Shown piece after piece: positions 24,532-34,088 of a stretch of DNA of 64,000 bases; position 1 is the stretch's first letter; each line of letters begins with the position of its first letter. The DNA lies in the NCBI RefSeq assembly GCF_038622445.1, contig NZ_CP152019.1:2082501-2146500 (forward strand). The letters are read 5' to 3'. The notes beneath the pieces are model-generated. The model was not told the DNA's origin. It made no database searches and worked only from the letters and a program-made list of their open reading frames with translations. The position numbers and the translations under genes are program-made. The DNA is from Sporosarcina sp. FSL K6-1522. GTDB taxonomy: Bacteria; Bacillota; Bacilli; Bacillales_A; Planococcaceae.

Positions 24532-25746
24532 ATGGAAAAGAAAAAAGTGGTTTTAGCCTATTCAGGTGGTTTAGATACTTCGGTAGCGGTGCAGTGGTTG
24601 ACAGATCAAGGGTACGCAGTCATTGCCGTATGCTTGGATGTAGGAGAAGGGAAAGACTTGAGTTTTATACAAGCGAAAGCTTTGCAAGTCGGTGCAGTGA
24701 ATAGTTATGTCATTGATGCAAGAGAAGAGTTTGCACAAGAATATGCGTTGCTAGCACTTCAAGCCCAGTCTTACTATGAAGAGAAATATCCGCTCGTATC
24801 CGCATTATCACGTCCGCTCATTTCGAAAAAACTCGTTGAAGTCGCACATAAAGAACATGCCACAGCAGTTGCGCATGGTTGTACGGGCAAAGGAAACGAC
24901 CAAGTGCGTTTCGAGGTAGCGATTAAAGCACTAGATCCATCATTAGAAGTCCTCGCGCCTGTTCGTGAATGGAGCTGGTCACGCGAAGAGGAAATTGCTT
25001 ATGCCAAAGAGAAAAATATTCCGATTCCAATCGATCTTGATAGCCCATATTCAGTTGACCAAAATCTTTGGGGCCGTGCCAATGAATGTGGCATTTTGGA
25101 AGATCCATGGGCTGCACCTCCAGAAGACGCCTATGATTTAACGGTTTCTCTAGAAAATACACCTGACACAGCGGATATCATTGAAATTGACTTTGAAAAA
25201 GGAGTACCCATTAGCATTGATGGCGTGAAATACCCATTGAGCGAGCTCATCCTGAAGTTGAATGACATCGCTGGTAAACATGGTGTTGGAAGAATTGATC
25301 ACGTAGAAAACCGTCTTGTAGGGATTAAATCACGTGAGGTGTATGAGTGCCCGGGGGCCATCACGCTATTGAAAGCACATAAAGAACTAGAAGATATTAC
25401 GCTTGTGAAAGATATCGCTCATTTCAAACCGACGATTTCACATAAGCTAAGTGAACTAATTTATAATGGTCTGTGGTTTTCACCGTTGCGCAATGCATTA
25501 GAAGCATTTTTAAAAGACACACAGCAATACGTGAATGGAACGGTTCGTGTGAAGCTGTTCAAAGGGCATGCCATTGTTGAAGGAAGAAAGTCAGCAAACT
25601 CTCTTTACAATGAAAAGCTGGCAACGTATACAGCGGATGATGAGTTTGATCAAGCGGCAGCAATAGGCTTTATCAAACTATGGGGCTTACCAACGGAAGT
25701 GCATAGTACGGTGAATAAGAAAGAGCGAATTGAAAGTAAGCAATAA
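24532..25746 (+). CDS. argG: Argininosuccinate synthase (404 aa)
   Basis: ATG at 24532 ([20 protein letters not shown]) follows AAGGGGA. It joins citrulline and aspartate using ATP. The P-loop-like AYSGGLDTS at residues 9-17, [27 protein letters not shown], and [17 protein letters not shown] are diagnostic. The length equals the family norm. In Bacillus argG is normally followed by argH; here a terminator and an unrelated operon follow. Confidence 0.97.
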   Translation: MEKKKVVLAYSGGLDTSVAVQWLTDQGYAVIAVCLDVGEGKDLSFIQAKALQVGAVNSYVIDAREEFAQEYALLALQAQSYYEEKYPLVSALSRPLISKKLVEVAHKEHATAVAHGCTGKGNDQVRFEVAIKALDPSLEVLAPVREWSWSREEEIAYAKEKNIPIPIDLDSPYSVDQNLWGRANECGILEDPWAAPPEDAYDLTVSLENTPDTADIIEIDFEKGVPISIDGVKYPLSELILKLNDIAGKHGVGRIDHVENRLVGIKSREVYECPGAITLLKAHKELEDITLVKDIAHFKPTISHKLSELIYNGLWFSPLRNALEAFLKDTQQYVNGTVRVKLFKGHAIVEGRKSANSLYNEKLATYTADDEFDQAAAIGFIKLWGLPTEVHSTVNKKERIESKQ

Positions 25747-25757
25747 TTAACGAGAGG

Positions 25758-25789
25758 GTCTTCTGCCATAATTGGTGGAAGGTCTTTTT
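25758..25789 (+). terminator. Terminator of argG
   Basis: GTCTTCTGCCA with TGGTGGAAGGT (11 pairs including G-U), loop TAAT, then CTTTTT. Its presence directly after argG shows that argG is not in an argGH transcript here. Confidence 0.8.
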
Positions 25790-25957
25790 GGTAGTTTTGT
25801 AGGTATAAGGTGTTGGTGATAAGTAATCATTTGTAAGGATTGGTCGTATTTTTCCGTTCTTATTTTAATAGCTATGATAGTATGGAAAAATATGAATGAA
25901 GGAAAATTCTAATTGTATATCTGTCATTCAAGAAATACCTGCAAGGAGGAAAAGTAA

Positions 25958-27532
25958 ATGGAACAAGTAGCAACGAAGAAAAAATCACCTATGCTATTAA
26001 TTATTTTGGCGGTTGCGGCGTTAGTCGTCGTAGGTGGTAGCGCATCGGCATTTTTCATATTAAATAAATCACCGAAAGTACAGTACTTTTTAGCAGAGTC
26101 TAAAACCGTTGAAGAAATGAAGACTTTATTTGACGATCGTTATAAAAATGAGGTGAACTGGTCGAAGGTTCAACGAGAGAAACCAGTTGAAACAACGTAC
26201 GATCTTTCTGCAGAGTGGAATGATCCTGCTGCTGATTATGAGATGCAGGAAATTCAAAGTATTATTAATAGCGTTGCTTTGTCTATGAAACAAGTAAAGG
26301 ATCCTGTGAAAAAAGAGCTGGAATTTGAATTGGGTGGGGAGTTCGGAAGTGTGTCTACGAAACTTGTAACACTGTTCGGGACACCAGAGAAAGTCTTGTT
26401 TACATTCCCATTTATGGATGATTATATTCAATTTAATGATGCGGATTTTGGAAAGCTGATGAAAGAAGCCGACGAGGATTACGATGGTGATGAAAAATTA
26501 GGTCTTTCCTATTTATTTGATGATAACTTTCTAGCTGCTGAAGAGTTACGTACATATATCGGGACGGAGTATGTGGAGTATATTGTGAAAGAGATTCCGG
26601 AAGATGCCTTTTCAAGTGAGAAAGAAGAATTGGATATTTTCGGACAAAAGAAAAAGACAACAAAAGTTGTGATGGATTTATCTGAAAAACAAGTCAAGAC
26701 ACTGTATAAAAAAATCTTTGAAAAAGCAAAAGATGATGAGAAATTGAAAGAAGCTATAAAAGAGCAGATCGCATTTAGAACGTTTGGTGAGGAAGTTTCG
26801 AGCTTGGCAGTAAAAGATACGATGGAAGAGTTCGATGACTTATTGGCAGAAGCCATTGATGGAGTGGATGCCGCTAGCATTCCGAACGGGGTTCAATCGA
26901 CGATATGGCACGATTCAAATATCATTGTCAAACGTGAATTTACGTTCTCTGCGGGAGATGAAAAGGACGACGTAGAAACCTTGACTGTGGAAGGTACGCA
27001 ATTGCTTGAAAAGACGAATCAGAAATGGGATTATACCTTTACCTTTGAAGATTCTTATGGTGATGAGGAAATCCTGAAAACAGAAGGCGATTTGACGTGG
27101 AAAGACCAAAAGTCGGATGATACGATTTCGTTGACGATGGATGATATGAAGTTCATCTATAAAGGTAAAGAAGCATTAAAAGGGAAGAAGCGGACATTTA
27201 CACGGTCATTTGGCTTTACAGATGGAGACATCGACCCTGCAGTTATTTGGAGCGGTACAGCTACGCACGAAAAGGATTCTGTGAAAGCGAATCACGAATT
27301 TACTATTAGTGAAGAAAGTATTGGCGAAAATATGTTCAATCTCATCTTGAAGCAACAAGGAAAAGTTGTGAAGAAAGTAGAGATGCCGAAGGAAACTGAG
27401 GATACAGTCAATCTCGGTGACATGGATATCGATGAGATTATGAAGTACTATGAAATCAATTTCATGCCGAAGTTTGAAGGCTGGATGTATGGAGTAATGG
27501 GTGAAATCCAAGGGGAATTATCCGATCTTTAA
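25958..27532 (+). CDS. Membrane-anchored extracytoplasmic protein of an ABC export operon (524 aa)
   Basis: ATG follows AAGGAGG. A short basic N-terminus (MEQVATKKKSP) leads to a single membrane helix (residues 12-36, LLIILAVAALVVVGGSASAF), followed by about 490 Glu/Asp/Lys-rich residues predicted outside the membrane, with alternating beta-type and helical stretches (MDDYIQFNDADFGKLM, TVEGTQLLEKTNQKWDYTF). No catalytic motif is seen. It is the first gene of a five-gene run with two permeases, an ATPase and a YdcF-like protein. It may be an accessory or substrate-binding component, or a cell-envelope stress sensor; function not known. Confidence 0.75.
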   Translation: MEQVATKKKSPMLLIILAVAALVVVGGSASAFFILNKSPKVQYFLAESKTVEEMKTLFDDRYKNEVNWSKVQREKPVETTYDLSAEWNDPAADYEMQEIQSIINSVALSMKQVKDPVKKELEFELGGEFGSVSTKLVTLFGTPEKVLFTFPFMDDYIQFNDADFGKLMKEADEDYDGDEKLGLSYLFDDNFLAAEELRTYIGTEYVEYIVKEIPEDAFSSEKEELDIFGQKKKTTKVVMDLSEKQVKTLYKKIFEKAKDDEKLKEAIKEQIAFRTFGEEVSSLAVKDTMEEFDDLLAEAIDGVDAASIPNGVQSTIWHDSNIIVKREFTFSAGDEKDDVETLTVEGTQLLEKTNQKWDYTFTFEDSYGDEEILKTEGDLTWKDQKSDDTISLTMDDMKFIYKGKEALKGKKRTFTRSFGFTDGDIDPAVIWSGTATHEKDSVKANHEFTISEESIGENMFNLILKQQGKVVKKVEMPKETEDTVNLGDMDIDEIMKYYEINFMPKFEGWMYGVMGEIQGELSDL

Positions 27533-27550
27533 AGGATGGAAGTGAGTACT

Positions 27551-28774
27551 ATGCTATCCATTAGAAGAATAGCGTTTTTTATAGGTCAATACAATCGTCA
27601 GTTGAAGAAGAAGTGGGGGACACTTCTTCTTCTTTTTCTATTTCCAATTGTGTTAATCGGTTTATTGTTGAGCTTGGTAGTTGGGTTATTGTTACCTGAG
27701 GAAACGTCTCCTATGCGGGTTGCGTTGGTGGATGAGGATAGAACGAAAGAGTCTGTTCTATTTAGCAGCTTGCTAGAAGAAACGGCTTCGGTCAACCAAT
27801 ATCTTCAGATTGTTTCGCTATCAAAAGAGGAAGCGGTGCAATTAATAGAGGAAGATGAGATCAGTACTTATTTTTTATTTTCAGAAGGTTTTACGGCGGA
27901 TTTGTACGAGGGAGAGTCTGTGACCATTCCTATTGTCGGAAACCCTTCGAGACCTATCGAAAGCTATCTTGTGAAAGAGTTAGTGGAAAGCATGGCACGT
28001 TATATTGCAGCGGCGCAGGCAAATATACTGACAATCAATGACTATGCTAAAATGACGCCGATGTCAAAAGAGGAGCGTCAGGAGCTGATGTTTCAGCAGT
28101 TTATGGATTTTACACTGTATACACTAGGCAAAGATAAGTTGCTCGATGAAGAGGTGCTGACTAATATTGCGACATCCTCGCCGATGCATTATTACGTAGT
28201 AGCAGGCTGGTTTATCGTCTTATCCGTTTGGTTGCTTGCGTTTTATATGGTGTTGGGAAAAGAGGAACATCCAGGGATGCTTGTCCGCATGACGTTGTTC
28301 GGTGTGACGATGTGGCAACGGGTCATTGCGCGTATGCTTGTGGCATGGAGTGGTAGTCTTGTGCTTGCGGCTATGCTATTTGGCATCATCAATCGTTATG
28401 CCGACTTTGGCTTGTTTACAATCGATTATTTACGCATTGGCTTGTTTACAGCTCTTTACGCATGGCTGTTGCTCATAGGGATTGCCATGATCGATGTATG
28501 GGTTTCATCCCGAAAAGTGACGCTGTTAGGGCAAAGCCTATGGATGTTGTTGTTAGTCCTAATGAGTGGTGCGGTGATTCCAACGCTCTATTTTCCACTG
28601 GCAGTCCAAGCGGTTTTGCCGTATGTCTTTTCTTACGAGAGCATGAATTGGTTGATTGATATTATCTTGGAGGAACGTAATTATGCGAATTTTACCGTCT
28701 TAGCAGCCTTTGCTGTAGTGGGTTCGTTGCTACTCTGGGTGTCAACGGTCTGGAAAGGGAGGTTGGTTCAATGA
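27551..28774 (+). CDS. ABC-2 type permease subunit (407 aa)
   Basis: ATG at 27551 (MLSIRRIAFFIGQYNRQL) has GGAAGTGAG upstream; the earlier in-frame ATG at 27536 abuts AAAGG and is less likely. An N-terminal membrane segment (LLLFLFPIVLIGLLLSLVVG) is followed by a large extracytoplasmic loop (about residues 55-210), then five more segments (YVVAGWFIVLSVWLLAFYMV onward). This is the ABC-2/YhgE-NatB-type layout of export permeases. It overlaps the next gene by 4 bases (ATGA), so the two permeases are probably made in equal amounts as a heterodimer. Confidence 0.85.
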   Translation: MLSIRRIAFFIGQYNRQLKKKWGTLLLLFLFPIVLIGLLLSLVVGLLLPEETSPMRVALVDEDRTKESVLFSSLLEETASVNQYLQIVSLSKEEAVQLIEEDEISTYFLFSEGFTADLYEGESVTIPIVGNPSRPIESYLVKELVESMARYIAAAQANILTINDYAKMTPMSKEERQELMFQQFMDFTLYTLGKDKLLDEEVLTNIATSSPMHYYVVAGWFIVLSVWLLAFYMVLGKEEHPGMLVRMTLFGVTMWQRVIARMLVAWSGSLVLAAMLFGIINRYADFGLFTIDYLRIGLFTALYAWLLLIGIAMIDVWVSSRKVTLLGQSLWMLLLVLMSGAVIPTLYFPLAVQAVLPYVFSYESMNWLIDIILEERNYANFTVLAAFAVVGSLLLWVSTVWKGRLVQ

Positions 28775-29889
28775 AGGTCCTGCTAGCTACCCGTCTGATG
28801 CGTTGGAAGAAGGAATGGAAAAGCTTATTGTGCTGGCTTTTGTTACCGATCGTGTTGACATTGTTCGTGCTACAAAGTGTTGACATTTGGCAAGCAGAAA
28901 CGAAAGTGCCGATTGCGCTTGTGGTGGAAGAACAGACAGACATGGCGGCACATCTTGTGGAGGCCATTGCAGAAACAGAACTCCTACATATTGAATTTAT
29001 GGAGCTGGAAGATGCGCTACATAAACTGGAACAGCATGAGTTAGATAGTGTCTTTGTTATTCGTCAAGGCTATGAGGAAAGCATTTTGTCGGGGCGGCGC
29101 AATCAATTGATCGAGGCGTATTCTTCTAATCGTTCGTTTGCTTATCAAGCTGTTGTAGAAACGGTTACTTCTTTTGCCCAGCAGGATGCAGCCCGATCGA
29201 AAGCGGCGTTCGTGATTAAGGCGTTATTTGAAACGCATCATATGGAAGAAAAATGGAGTTATACAAAGGTTATCGACAGTAGTCGAGAGCGACAACGAGA
29301 GGAGGCTTTGCTTCAGTCGAGTTTCACATATTATGATAAAAGTGAGGATGGTGTCGGACAAGCATTGCCACTATTGCAAGTCTGGGGTGTTTGGGCATTG
29401 TTTGCGATGCTGACAACCTTTTTCTTATTTGACTGGATGCTGAAAGAAAACCGGCCATCGATGCAACCACGTTGGGCTTTTACGACGCTTTCGTTTAACA
29501 GGTATGCGCTGGGGACATTTGCGTTATATACAGTACTTTTAGTAGTCGTGGATTTACTGACAGCAGTTATATTTCAAGAAAAGCTAACGCAGCTTGTGCT
29601 GGCACTTGTCGCTTTCCGATTTACCATCAATCTGTGCGCTTTTTTACTTGCAACGGTTTATCGACAGCTGTTCTTCTATTATATAAGCGGTGTTGCATTG
29701 ACCTTATTGCTCGTTGTTGTTGGCGGGGCTATTGTGCCAGTGGAGGGTCTTGCAAGAAAATGGCCGTGGATAGAAGTGCTAAGCCCGGTGCATGCCCTCC
29801 TAACGGGGACTGTATCAGTACCGTGGCTTGCTATGCTTTTATTCATCCTAGTCTTATGGCTGTGGAAAGGAAGGAAATCCTATGCTTGA
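28771..29889 (+). CDS. ABC-2 type permease subunit, second half of the pair (372 aa)
   Basis: Starts at ATG inside the last codons of the previous gene (ATGA overlap). It has the same layout as its neighbour: one N-terminal membrane segment (SLLCWLLLPIVLTLFVLQSV), a loop of about 180 residues, then about five membrane segments (LQVWGVWALFAMLTTFFLFD through VPWLAMLLFILVLWLWKG). It overlaps the ATPase gene by 8 bases. Together with 27551-28774 it would form the membrane channel of an exporter. Confidence 0.85.
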   Translation: MKVLLATRLMRWKKEWKSLLCWLLLPIVLTLFVLQSVDIWQAETKVPIALVVEEQTDMAAHLVEAIAETELLHIEFMELEDALHKLEQHELDSVFVIRQGYEESILSGRRNQLIEAYSSNRSFAYQAVVETVTSFAQQDAARSKAAFVIKALFETHHMEEKWSYTKVIDSSRERQREEALLQSSFTYYDKSEDGVGQALPLLQVWGVWALFAMLTTFFLFDWMLKENRPSMQPRWAFTTLSFNRYALGTFALYTVLLVVVDLLTAVIFQEKLTQLVLALVAFRFTINLCAFLLATVYRQLFFYYISGVALTLLLVVVGGAIVPVEGLARKWPWIEVLSPVHALLTGTVSVPWLAMLLFILVLWLWKGRKSYA

Positions 29890-30556
29890 AGTATCGAATC
29901 TTCAGAAGAAGTATAAAAAAAGGCTCGTTTTGGAGAATATATCTTTTCAAATGAAACAAGGGGACATTGTTGGCCTTGTTGGTGAGAATGGTGCGGGGAA
30001 ATCGACGCTCCTACAACTATTGGCAACAGTTATGCAACCAACGCAGGGTGAGATTGTCTTGGATGGACTGTCTTATGCTAGTGATATGAAGAAAATTCGA
30101 AGGAGAATTGGCTATGTTCCACAAGAACTTTCTATTTGGGATGAATTCACGGTAGAAGAGAATATGCGATTTTTTGAAAAGCTCTCATGGAAAAGGCGAA
30201 CGAAGGAAGAGTGCCGACAGCTCTGTTTAGACATGCAGTTAACGCAGTGGAAAGAACCGGTTCAGTCATTATCGGGCGGTATGAAAAGGAAATTGAACTT
30301 AGTGATTAGCCTGCTCCATGACCCGGTTTTGTTATTGCTCGATGAACCGACAGTTGGGATTGACCTTAAGTCTAAAACGGAAATCGGTTCCTATTTGCAT
30401 AGCTTGGCAAAAAAAGAAGGCAAAATGATACTGTATACTTCTCATGATATGGATGAAATTACGCATATTTGCGACCGAGTGTATGCAATTGGAAAAGACC
30501 CATTTTACACAAATCTATTGACTGAACATAATCTGATTGTGGAACAGTTGAGGTGA
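29882..30556 (+). CDS. ABC transporter ATPase subunit (224 aa)
   Basis: Start ATG lies within the end of the permease gene behind AAGGAAGG. Motifs: Walker A GENGAGKST (residues 37-45), Q-loop VPQEL, signature LSGGMKRKL, Walker B LLLLDEP, H-loop TSHDMDE. Short domain with Nat/CcmA-type similarity (TVEENMRFFEKL). It powers the two ABC-2 permeases encoded just upstream. The transported substrate cannot be predicted; a drug, lantibiotic or envelope component are options. Confidence 0.93.
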   Translation: MLEVSNLQKKYKKRLVLENISFQMKQGDIVGLVGENGAGKSTLLQLLATVMQPTQGEIVLDGLSYASDMKKIRRRIGYVPQELSIWDEFTVEENMRFFEKLSWKRRTKEECRQLCLDMQLTQWKEPVQSLSGGMKRKLNLVISLLHDPVLLLLDEPTVGIDLKSKTEIGSYLHSLAKKEGKMILYTSHDMDEITHICDRVYAIGKDPFYTNLLTEHNLIVEQLR

Positions 30557-30559
30557 GGG

Positions 30560-31138
30560 ATGAGGATGAAGAAAATAATGGGCTTATGTTTGTTTGGGGT
30601 GATTTTGGGTGGTTTGTTTTGCTGGTGGCTAACTGAAAAGTGGATGGCTGATGGCTTGGAACCGAAGGCAGATGGTACGAATGACTATGCTATTGTACTG
30701 GGCGCAAAAGTGAAACAAGATCGTCCATCGCTGTCATTGCTCTATCGCATGGAAGCGGCGTTGGCCTATGCAGAGGCGTATCCTCATGTGACATTGATAG
30801 TATCAGGGGGACAAGGTGCGGATGAGCCGATGAGTGAAGCGGAAGCGATGCGACAATTTTTAACGGACAATGGCATTGCCGAAGAGCGGCTCATTATAGA
30901 AGATCGTTCTACTTCAACCTATGAAAATCTGTTGTTTTCGAAGGAGTTATTACCATCTACAGTTGACTCTGTCACGATTATTACGAGTGATTTTCATCTC
31001 GCACGTGCAAGAAAACTTGCTGCCCGTCTTGAAATACAAACCGACGGAGTGGCGGCAAAAACGCCGCAAGTCGTGGAGGAGAAACTCAAGATGCGAGAGC
31101 GCCTTGCGCTTGTGAAAACGTATATTGTGGGGAAGTAA
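30560..31138 (+). CDS. YdcF/SanA family (DUF218) protein (192 aa)
   Basis: ATG at 30560 comes 3 bases after the ATPase stop codon; an alternative ATG at 30566 is also plausible. A single N-terminal membrane helix (LCLFGVILGGLFCWWL) precedes the DUF218 domain: YAIVLGAKVKQDRPSLSL, then LIVSGGQGADEPMSEAEAMR, EDRSTSTYENLLFSKELL, and VTIITSDFHLARARKLA. The order of these motifs is that of SanA/YdcF proteins, linked in other bacteria to envelope barrier function and vancomycin sensitivity. Coupling to an ABC exporter fits a shared envelope-related job (inference). Confidence 0.88.
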   Translation: MRMKKIMGLCLFGVILGGLFCWWLTEKWMADGLEPKADGTNDYAIVLGAKVKQDRPSLSLLYRMEAALAYAEAYPHVTLIVSGGQGADEPMSEAEAMRQFLTDNGIAEERLIIEDRSTSTYENLLFSKELLPSTVDSVTIITSDFHLARARKLAARLEIQTDGVAAKTPQVVEEKLKMRERLALVKTYIVGK

Positions 31139-31143
31139 GAGGG

Positions 31144-31213
31144 GACTGTCGGTGAAAAAATAGCGATTGTCAGTGCAAGTTCCGAAACGGTCAGCGCAAA
31201 AGGCGAAACTGTC
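31144..31213 (-). repeat. Imperfect 21-base tandem repeat, second locus (reverse orientation)
   Basis: Read on the minus strand it gives units beginning GGACAGTTTCG, CTGACCGTTTCGG, CTGACAATCGC and CCGACAGT, spaced by 21 bases, homologous to 10997-11069. It sits directly after a stop codon and before the terminator. Confidence 0.7.
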
Positions 31214-31249
31214 CTCTCAACTCCAGTATTAATTCATTCCACATCAAAG

Positions 31250-31293
31250 AACCACTTGATCTACGAAATTATTCGACAGATGAAGTGGTTTTT
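31250..31293 (+). terminator. Terminator between the ABC operon and hisJ
   Basis: AACCACTT with AAGTGGTT, extended by GATCT/AGATG pairing, followed by TTTTG; located between convergent genes. Confidence 0.7.
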
Positions 31294-31325
31294 GATTTGC
31301 GAAAGATGAGCCACTGAATAATTGT

Positions 31326-32120
31326 TCACAACAAATTGCTAATTGGTTGAAAACTCGGTTTTTGATTGTCAAATGTCGTGATATACTTGAATCCTATAGA
31401 TTGCAATAATTCAAGCGATTCGCGGAATTGGAAGGCGATGTCGTCTGGTTTATGGGCATCGGATCCAAGTGTGATGATTTCACCGCCGCATTGTTTGTAC
31501 AGTTTTAAAATATCATCGCTTGGCATGCCACTTGTTAACCCATAGCGCACACCAGATGTATTTAACTCGATGCCTTTTCCTTCGGGAATGATAATGTTGA
31601 AAATTGCCCGCAGTTCATCATGGAAGGGATTGTCGCAATGTTGTTTTGTATATCTTTTCACAAGATCGGCATGGCCTAGGATATTAAATTGTTTGTAATT
31701 TTGCACGCAATCTAAGAGCTCGCCATAGTAAATACCATATGATTCTTCAAGTGTTTTATTTTCGAAAAATTCGCCGTAATGTAAGCCTTTTTTCTCGACG
31801 GTGTGCATGGAACAGATGATGAAATCGAATGTCTCCCGATCCATGAGGGCTTCGTATTGATCAAGTATATGAGGCTGTACGCCGATTTCAACGCCTTTCT
31901 TAATGCGAATTTGCCCTTCATACTTTTGTTGTAATTCGTGCACCTTGTTTGCATAGGCCTGTTTATCAAAATCAAAAACAAGGGTATCTGGGTATTCGTA
32001 GTCAATATGTTCTGTGAAGCAAATTTCCGTCAGTCCTTTTTGGATGGCACTTGCAATCATTTCCTCCATTGGAATCGAGCAATCGGCTGAAAAAGAACTA
32101 TGTACATGATAATCAAACAT
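31326..32120 (-). CDS. hisJ: Histidinol-phosphatase, PHP family (264 aa)
   Basis: ATG at 32120 (MFDYHVHSSFSADCSIPMEE) follows AAGGAG. It removes phosphate from histidinol phosphate, the step before HisD. PHP-family metal motifs are DYHVHSSFS (residues 3-11), FTEHIDYEYP, KGVEIG, ICSMHTVEK, LGHADLVKRY and LGSDAHKPDD. The length and motifs match the HisJ/HisK class of Bacillus. It diverges from the his operon across a gap of about 95 bases, completing the pathway locally. Confidence 0.93.
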   Translation of the reverse strand: MFDYHVHSSFSADCSIPMEEMIASAIQKGLTEICFTEHIDYEYPDTLVFDFDKQAYANKVHELQQKYEGQIRIKKGVEIGVQPHILDQYEALMDRETFDFIICSMHTVEKKGLHYGEFFENKTLEESYGIYYGELLDCVQNYKQFNILGHADLVKRYTKQHCDNPFHDELRAIFNIIIPEGKGIELNTSGVRYGLTSGMPSDDILKLYKQCGGEIITLGSDAHKPDDIAFQFRESLELLQSIGFKYITTFDNQKPSFQPISNLL

Positions 32121-32140
32121 AAAAAAGTCATCTCCTTGTG

Positions 32141-32169
32141 TTGACATTTCGTAGATATACCCTTATAGT
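32141..32169 (+). promoter_or_regulatory. Sigma-A promoter of the his operon with adjoining palindromes
   Basis: TTGACA (32141-32146), 17-base spacer, TATAGT (32164-32169). Just downstream, ACTAAATAACTTTAGT and ACTTTAGTCTAGTAAAGT (32178-32195) are overlapping inverted repeats across the transcription start, a likely operator for an unidentified his regulator. Confidence 0.7.
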
Positions 32170-32216
32170 ACTAAATAACTTTAGTCTAGTAAAGTAATAA
32201 AGTAGAGGTGTTGGAT

Positions 32217-33455
32217 TTGGTCAAAAACGAAGTGTATCCTGAACGTATGTTATACGATAATGAAAAAGTGGAACGAATCATTAAGACCATTAATAAGCGC
32301 TTTACAACGTACGGCTACAAACGCATTAAAACGTCAGCTTTCGAACAATATGATTTATATTCTAAGGTGAAAAGTTCGATTAATCAAAATGAAATGATTA
32401 AAGTGATTGATCAAACAGGGCAAGTGCTCGTCTTGAGGCCGGATGTCACCATTCCGATTACACGCGAATTAGCGGAAAATACGCCTGAATTGGCAGACGA
32501 GCTTCGTTACTTTTACGTGCAAGAAGTATTTCGTCAACCAACCGATCGTAACGACAGTATCGAAAGTACGCAAGCCGGTGTTGAATATTTTTGTCAAAGC
32601 TCGGCCGAAGCGGATGCAGAAGTCATTGCGCTCGCTTGCCATACGATGAAAGACTTAGGATTCTTGGACATTAAAATCGAAATTGGTCATGCTTCCTTTT
32701 TCCATGAACTTGTGCAAGATCTCCCTCTATCAGACCAACAAATTGCACAGTTGAAGACGCTTATTCAAGCGAAAAATGTTGTGGAAATTGGCCCGTACCT
32801 TCAACGTCTCGATATTGATGCGGAAGTGCGAGAGGCGATTGAACGGATTCCCTTTTTATATGGCAATCCGGCTGAAGTGAGTGAACGAGCGAAGGGAATT
32901 GCCTTAACGCAGAAAATGCAAGAGACGCTCGATTATTTAACGGACGTCTACGACATCTTAAAAATGTACGGCTTGGAACAGTATATTGTCAGTGATTTAG
33001 GGTTGATTAATCATATGGGCTATTATTCCGGTGTTATTTTTCAAGGGTATGTTGAGAAGTTAGGCAAGCCGGTCTTGATGGGCGGACGTTATGACCGTTT
33101 AGGGGATGAGTTTGGTTCAGCACTTCCGGCTGTTGGTTTCGCATGTGAAATTGAATCCATTGTCAAAGCTACAGAAAGTAGAGAAGTGCGTTCGCGCTTT
33201 CCAATTGATGTAAAAATTATTTATGACGATGCACGATTGGAACAGGCGATTGCGATTGCCAATGAATTGCGTGAACGAAATTATAGTGTTCTATCATTTT
33301 CGACATCTAAGGAATGTGTGAATCGTCAACAAAGCGTCTACACCATTCAGCTAGCAAAAGAGCGAGGGCAATTACAATATAAAGAGAAAACGATTCCTTT
33401 TTCAGATATGAAAGAGGTCTTGGCGTTACTTGTTGGGGTGAAAGGAGCTACATAA
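32217..33455 (+). CDS. hisZ: ATP phosphoribosyltransferase regulatory subunit (412 aa), TTG start
   Basis: Chosen start is TTG 32217 (MVKNEVYPERML), 6 bases after AGAGGTG; in-frame GTG and TTG codons at 32208 and 32211 overlap or touch the site. The protein is a HisRS-like paralogue without catalytic function: VLVLRPDVTIPITRELAE, RYFYVQEVFRQ, QAGVEYFC, YYSGVIFQGYVE and GGRYDRLGDEFG. It lacks the anticodon-binding domain of true HisRS. It binds short-form HisG and gives allosteric control by histidine. First gene of the operon. Confidence 0.95.
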   Translation: MVKNEVYPERMLYDNEKVERIIKTINKRFTTYGYKRIKTSAFEQYDLYSKVKSSINQNEMIKVIDQTGQVLVLRPDVTIPITRELAENTPELADELRYFYVQEVFRQPTDRNDSIESTQAGVEYFCQSSAEADAEVIALACHTMKDLGFLDIKIEIGHASFFHELVQDLPLSDQQIAQLKTLIQAKNVVEIGPYLQRLDIDAEVREAIERIPFLYGNPAEVSERAKGIALTQKMQETLDYLTDVYDILKMYGLEQYIVSDLGLINHMGYYSGVIFQGYVEKLGKPVLMGGRYDRLGDEFGSALPAVGFACEIESIVKATESREVRSRFPIDVKIIYDDARLEQAIAIANELRERNYSVLSFSTSKECVNRQQSVYTIQLAKERGQLQYKEKTIPFSDMKEVLALLVGVKGAT

Positions 33456-34082
33456 ATGAATTATCTTACAGTCGCTATGGCAAAGGGGCGTACAGCGGAC
33501 AAAGCGCTCACATTATTTGATAAAGCAGGTGTCCGGTTTTCCGACTTTCATGATGAGAGTAGGAAGTTGGTCATCTATGATGATAACAATCAAGTAAAGC
33601 TCATATTTGTAAAAGCGGTCGATGTTCCGACCTATGTAGCAAATGGGGCGGCAGATATTGGGGTTGTTGGAAAGGATACACTGATGGAAGACCCTGTTGA
33701 TGTGTATGAATTATTGGATCTTGGTATCGGTAAATGCCAACTAGCCGTAGCAGGTTTTCCAGGTAAAGAGTTTTCAAGTAGCACAGCATTAACGGTCGCA
33801 TCGAAATATCCAGCTGTAGCCAAAGAGTATTTCGATAGTAAAGGTATTCGGGTGGAAACGATCAAATTAAATGGTTCAATCGAATTGGCGCCGCTTATTG
33901 GTATGTCGGATGTCATCGTTGACATTGTAGAATCTGGTGCGACGTTACGAGAGAATGGCTTGGTCGTTTTGGAGACGATTGCTGATGTCAGTGCACGATT
34001 GATTGTCAATAAAGCGAGTTACGCAACGAAAACAAGCCAAATTCAGCAATTCATCTCGGATTTAAAAGCAGCATTGGAGTGA
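33456..34082 (+). CDS. hisG: ATP phosphoribosyltransferase, short form (208 aa)
   Basis: ATG immediately follows the hisZ stop codon. First step of histidine synthesis. Segments LTVAMAKGRTADKALTLF, GAADIGVVGKDTLME, LGIGKCQLAVAG, and the phosphoribosyl-diphosphate loop IVDIVESGATLRENGL match the family. At 208 residues it lacks the C-terminal regulatory domain, so it needs HisZ, which is encoded just upstream. Confidence 0.96.
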   Translation: MNYLTVAMAKGRTADKALTLFDKAGVRFSDFHDESRKLVIYDDNNQVKLIFVKAVDVPTYVANGAADIGVVGKDTLMEDPVDVYELLDLGIGKCQLAVAGFPGKEFSSSTALTVASKYPAVAKEYFDSKGIRVETIKLNGSIELAPLIGMSDVIVDIVESGATLRENGLVVLETIADVSARLIVNKASYATKTSQIQQFISDLKAALE

Positions 34083-34088
34083 TAGGGC

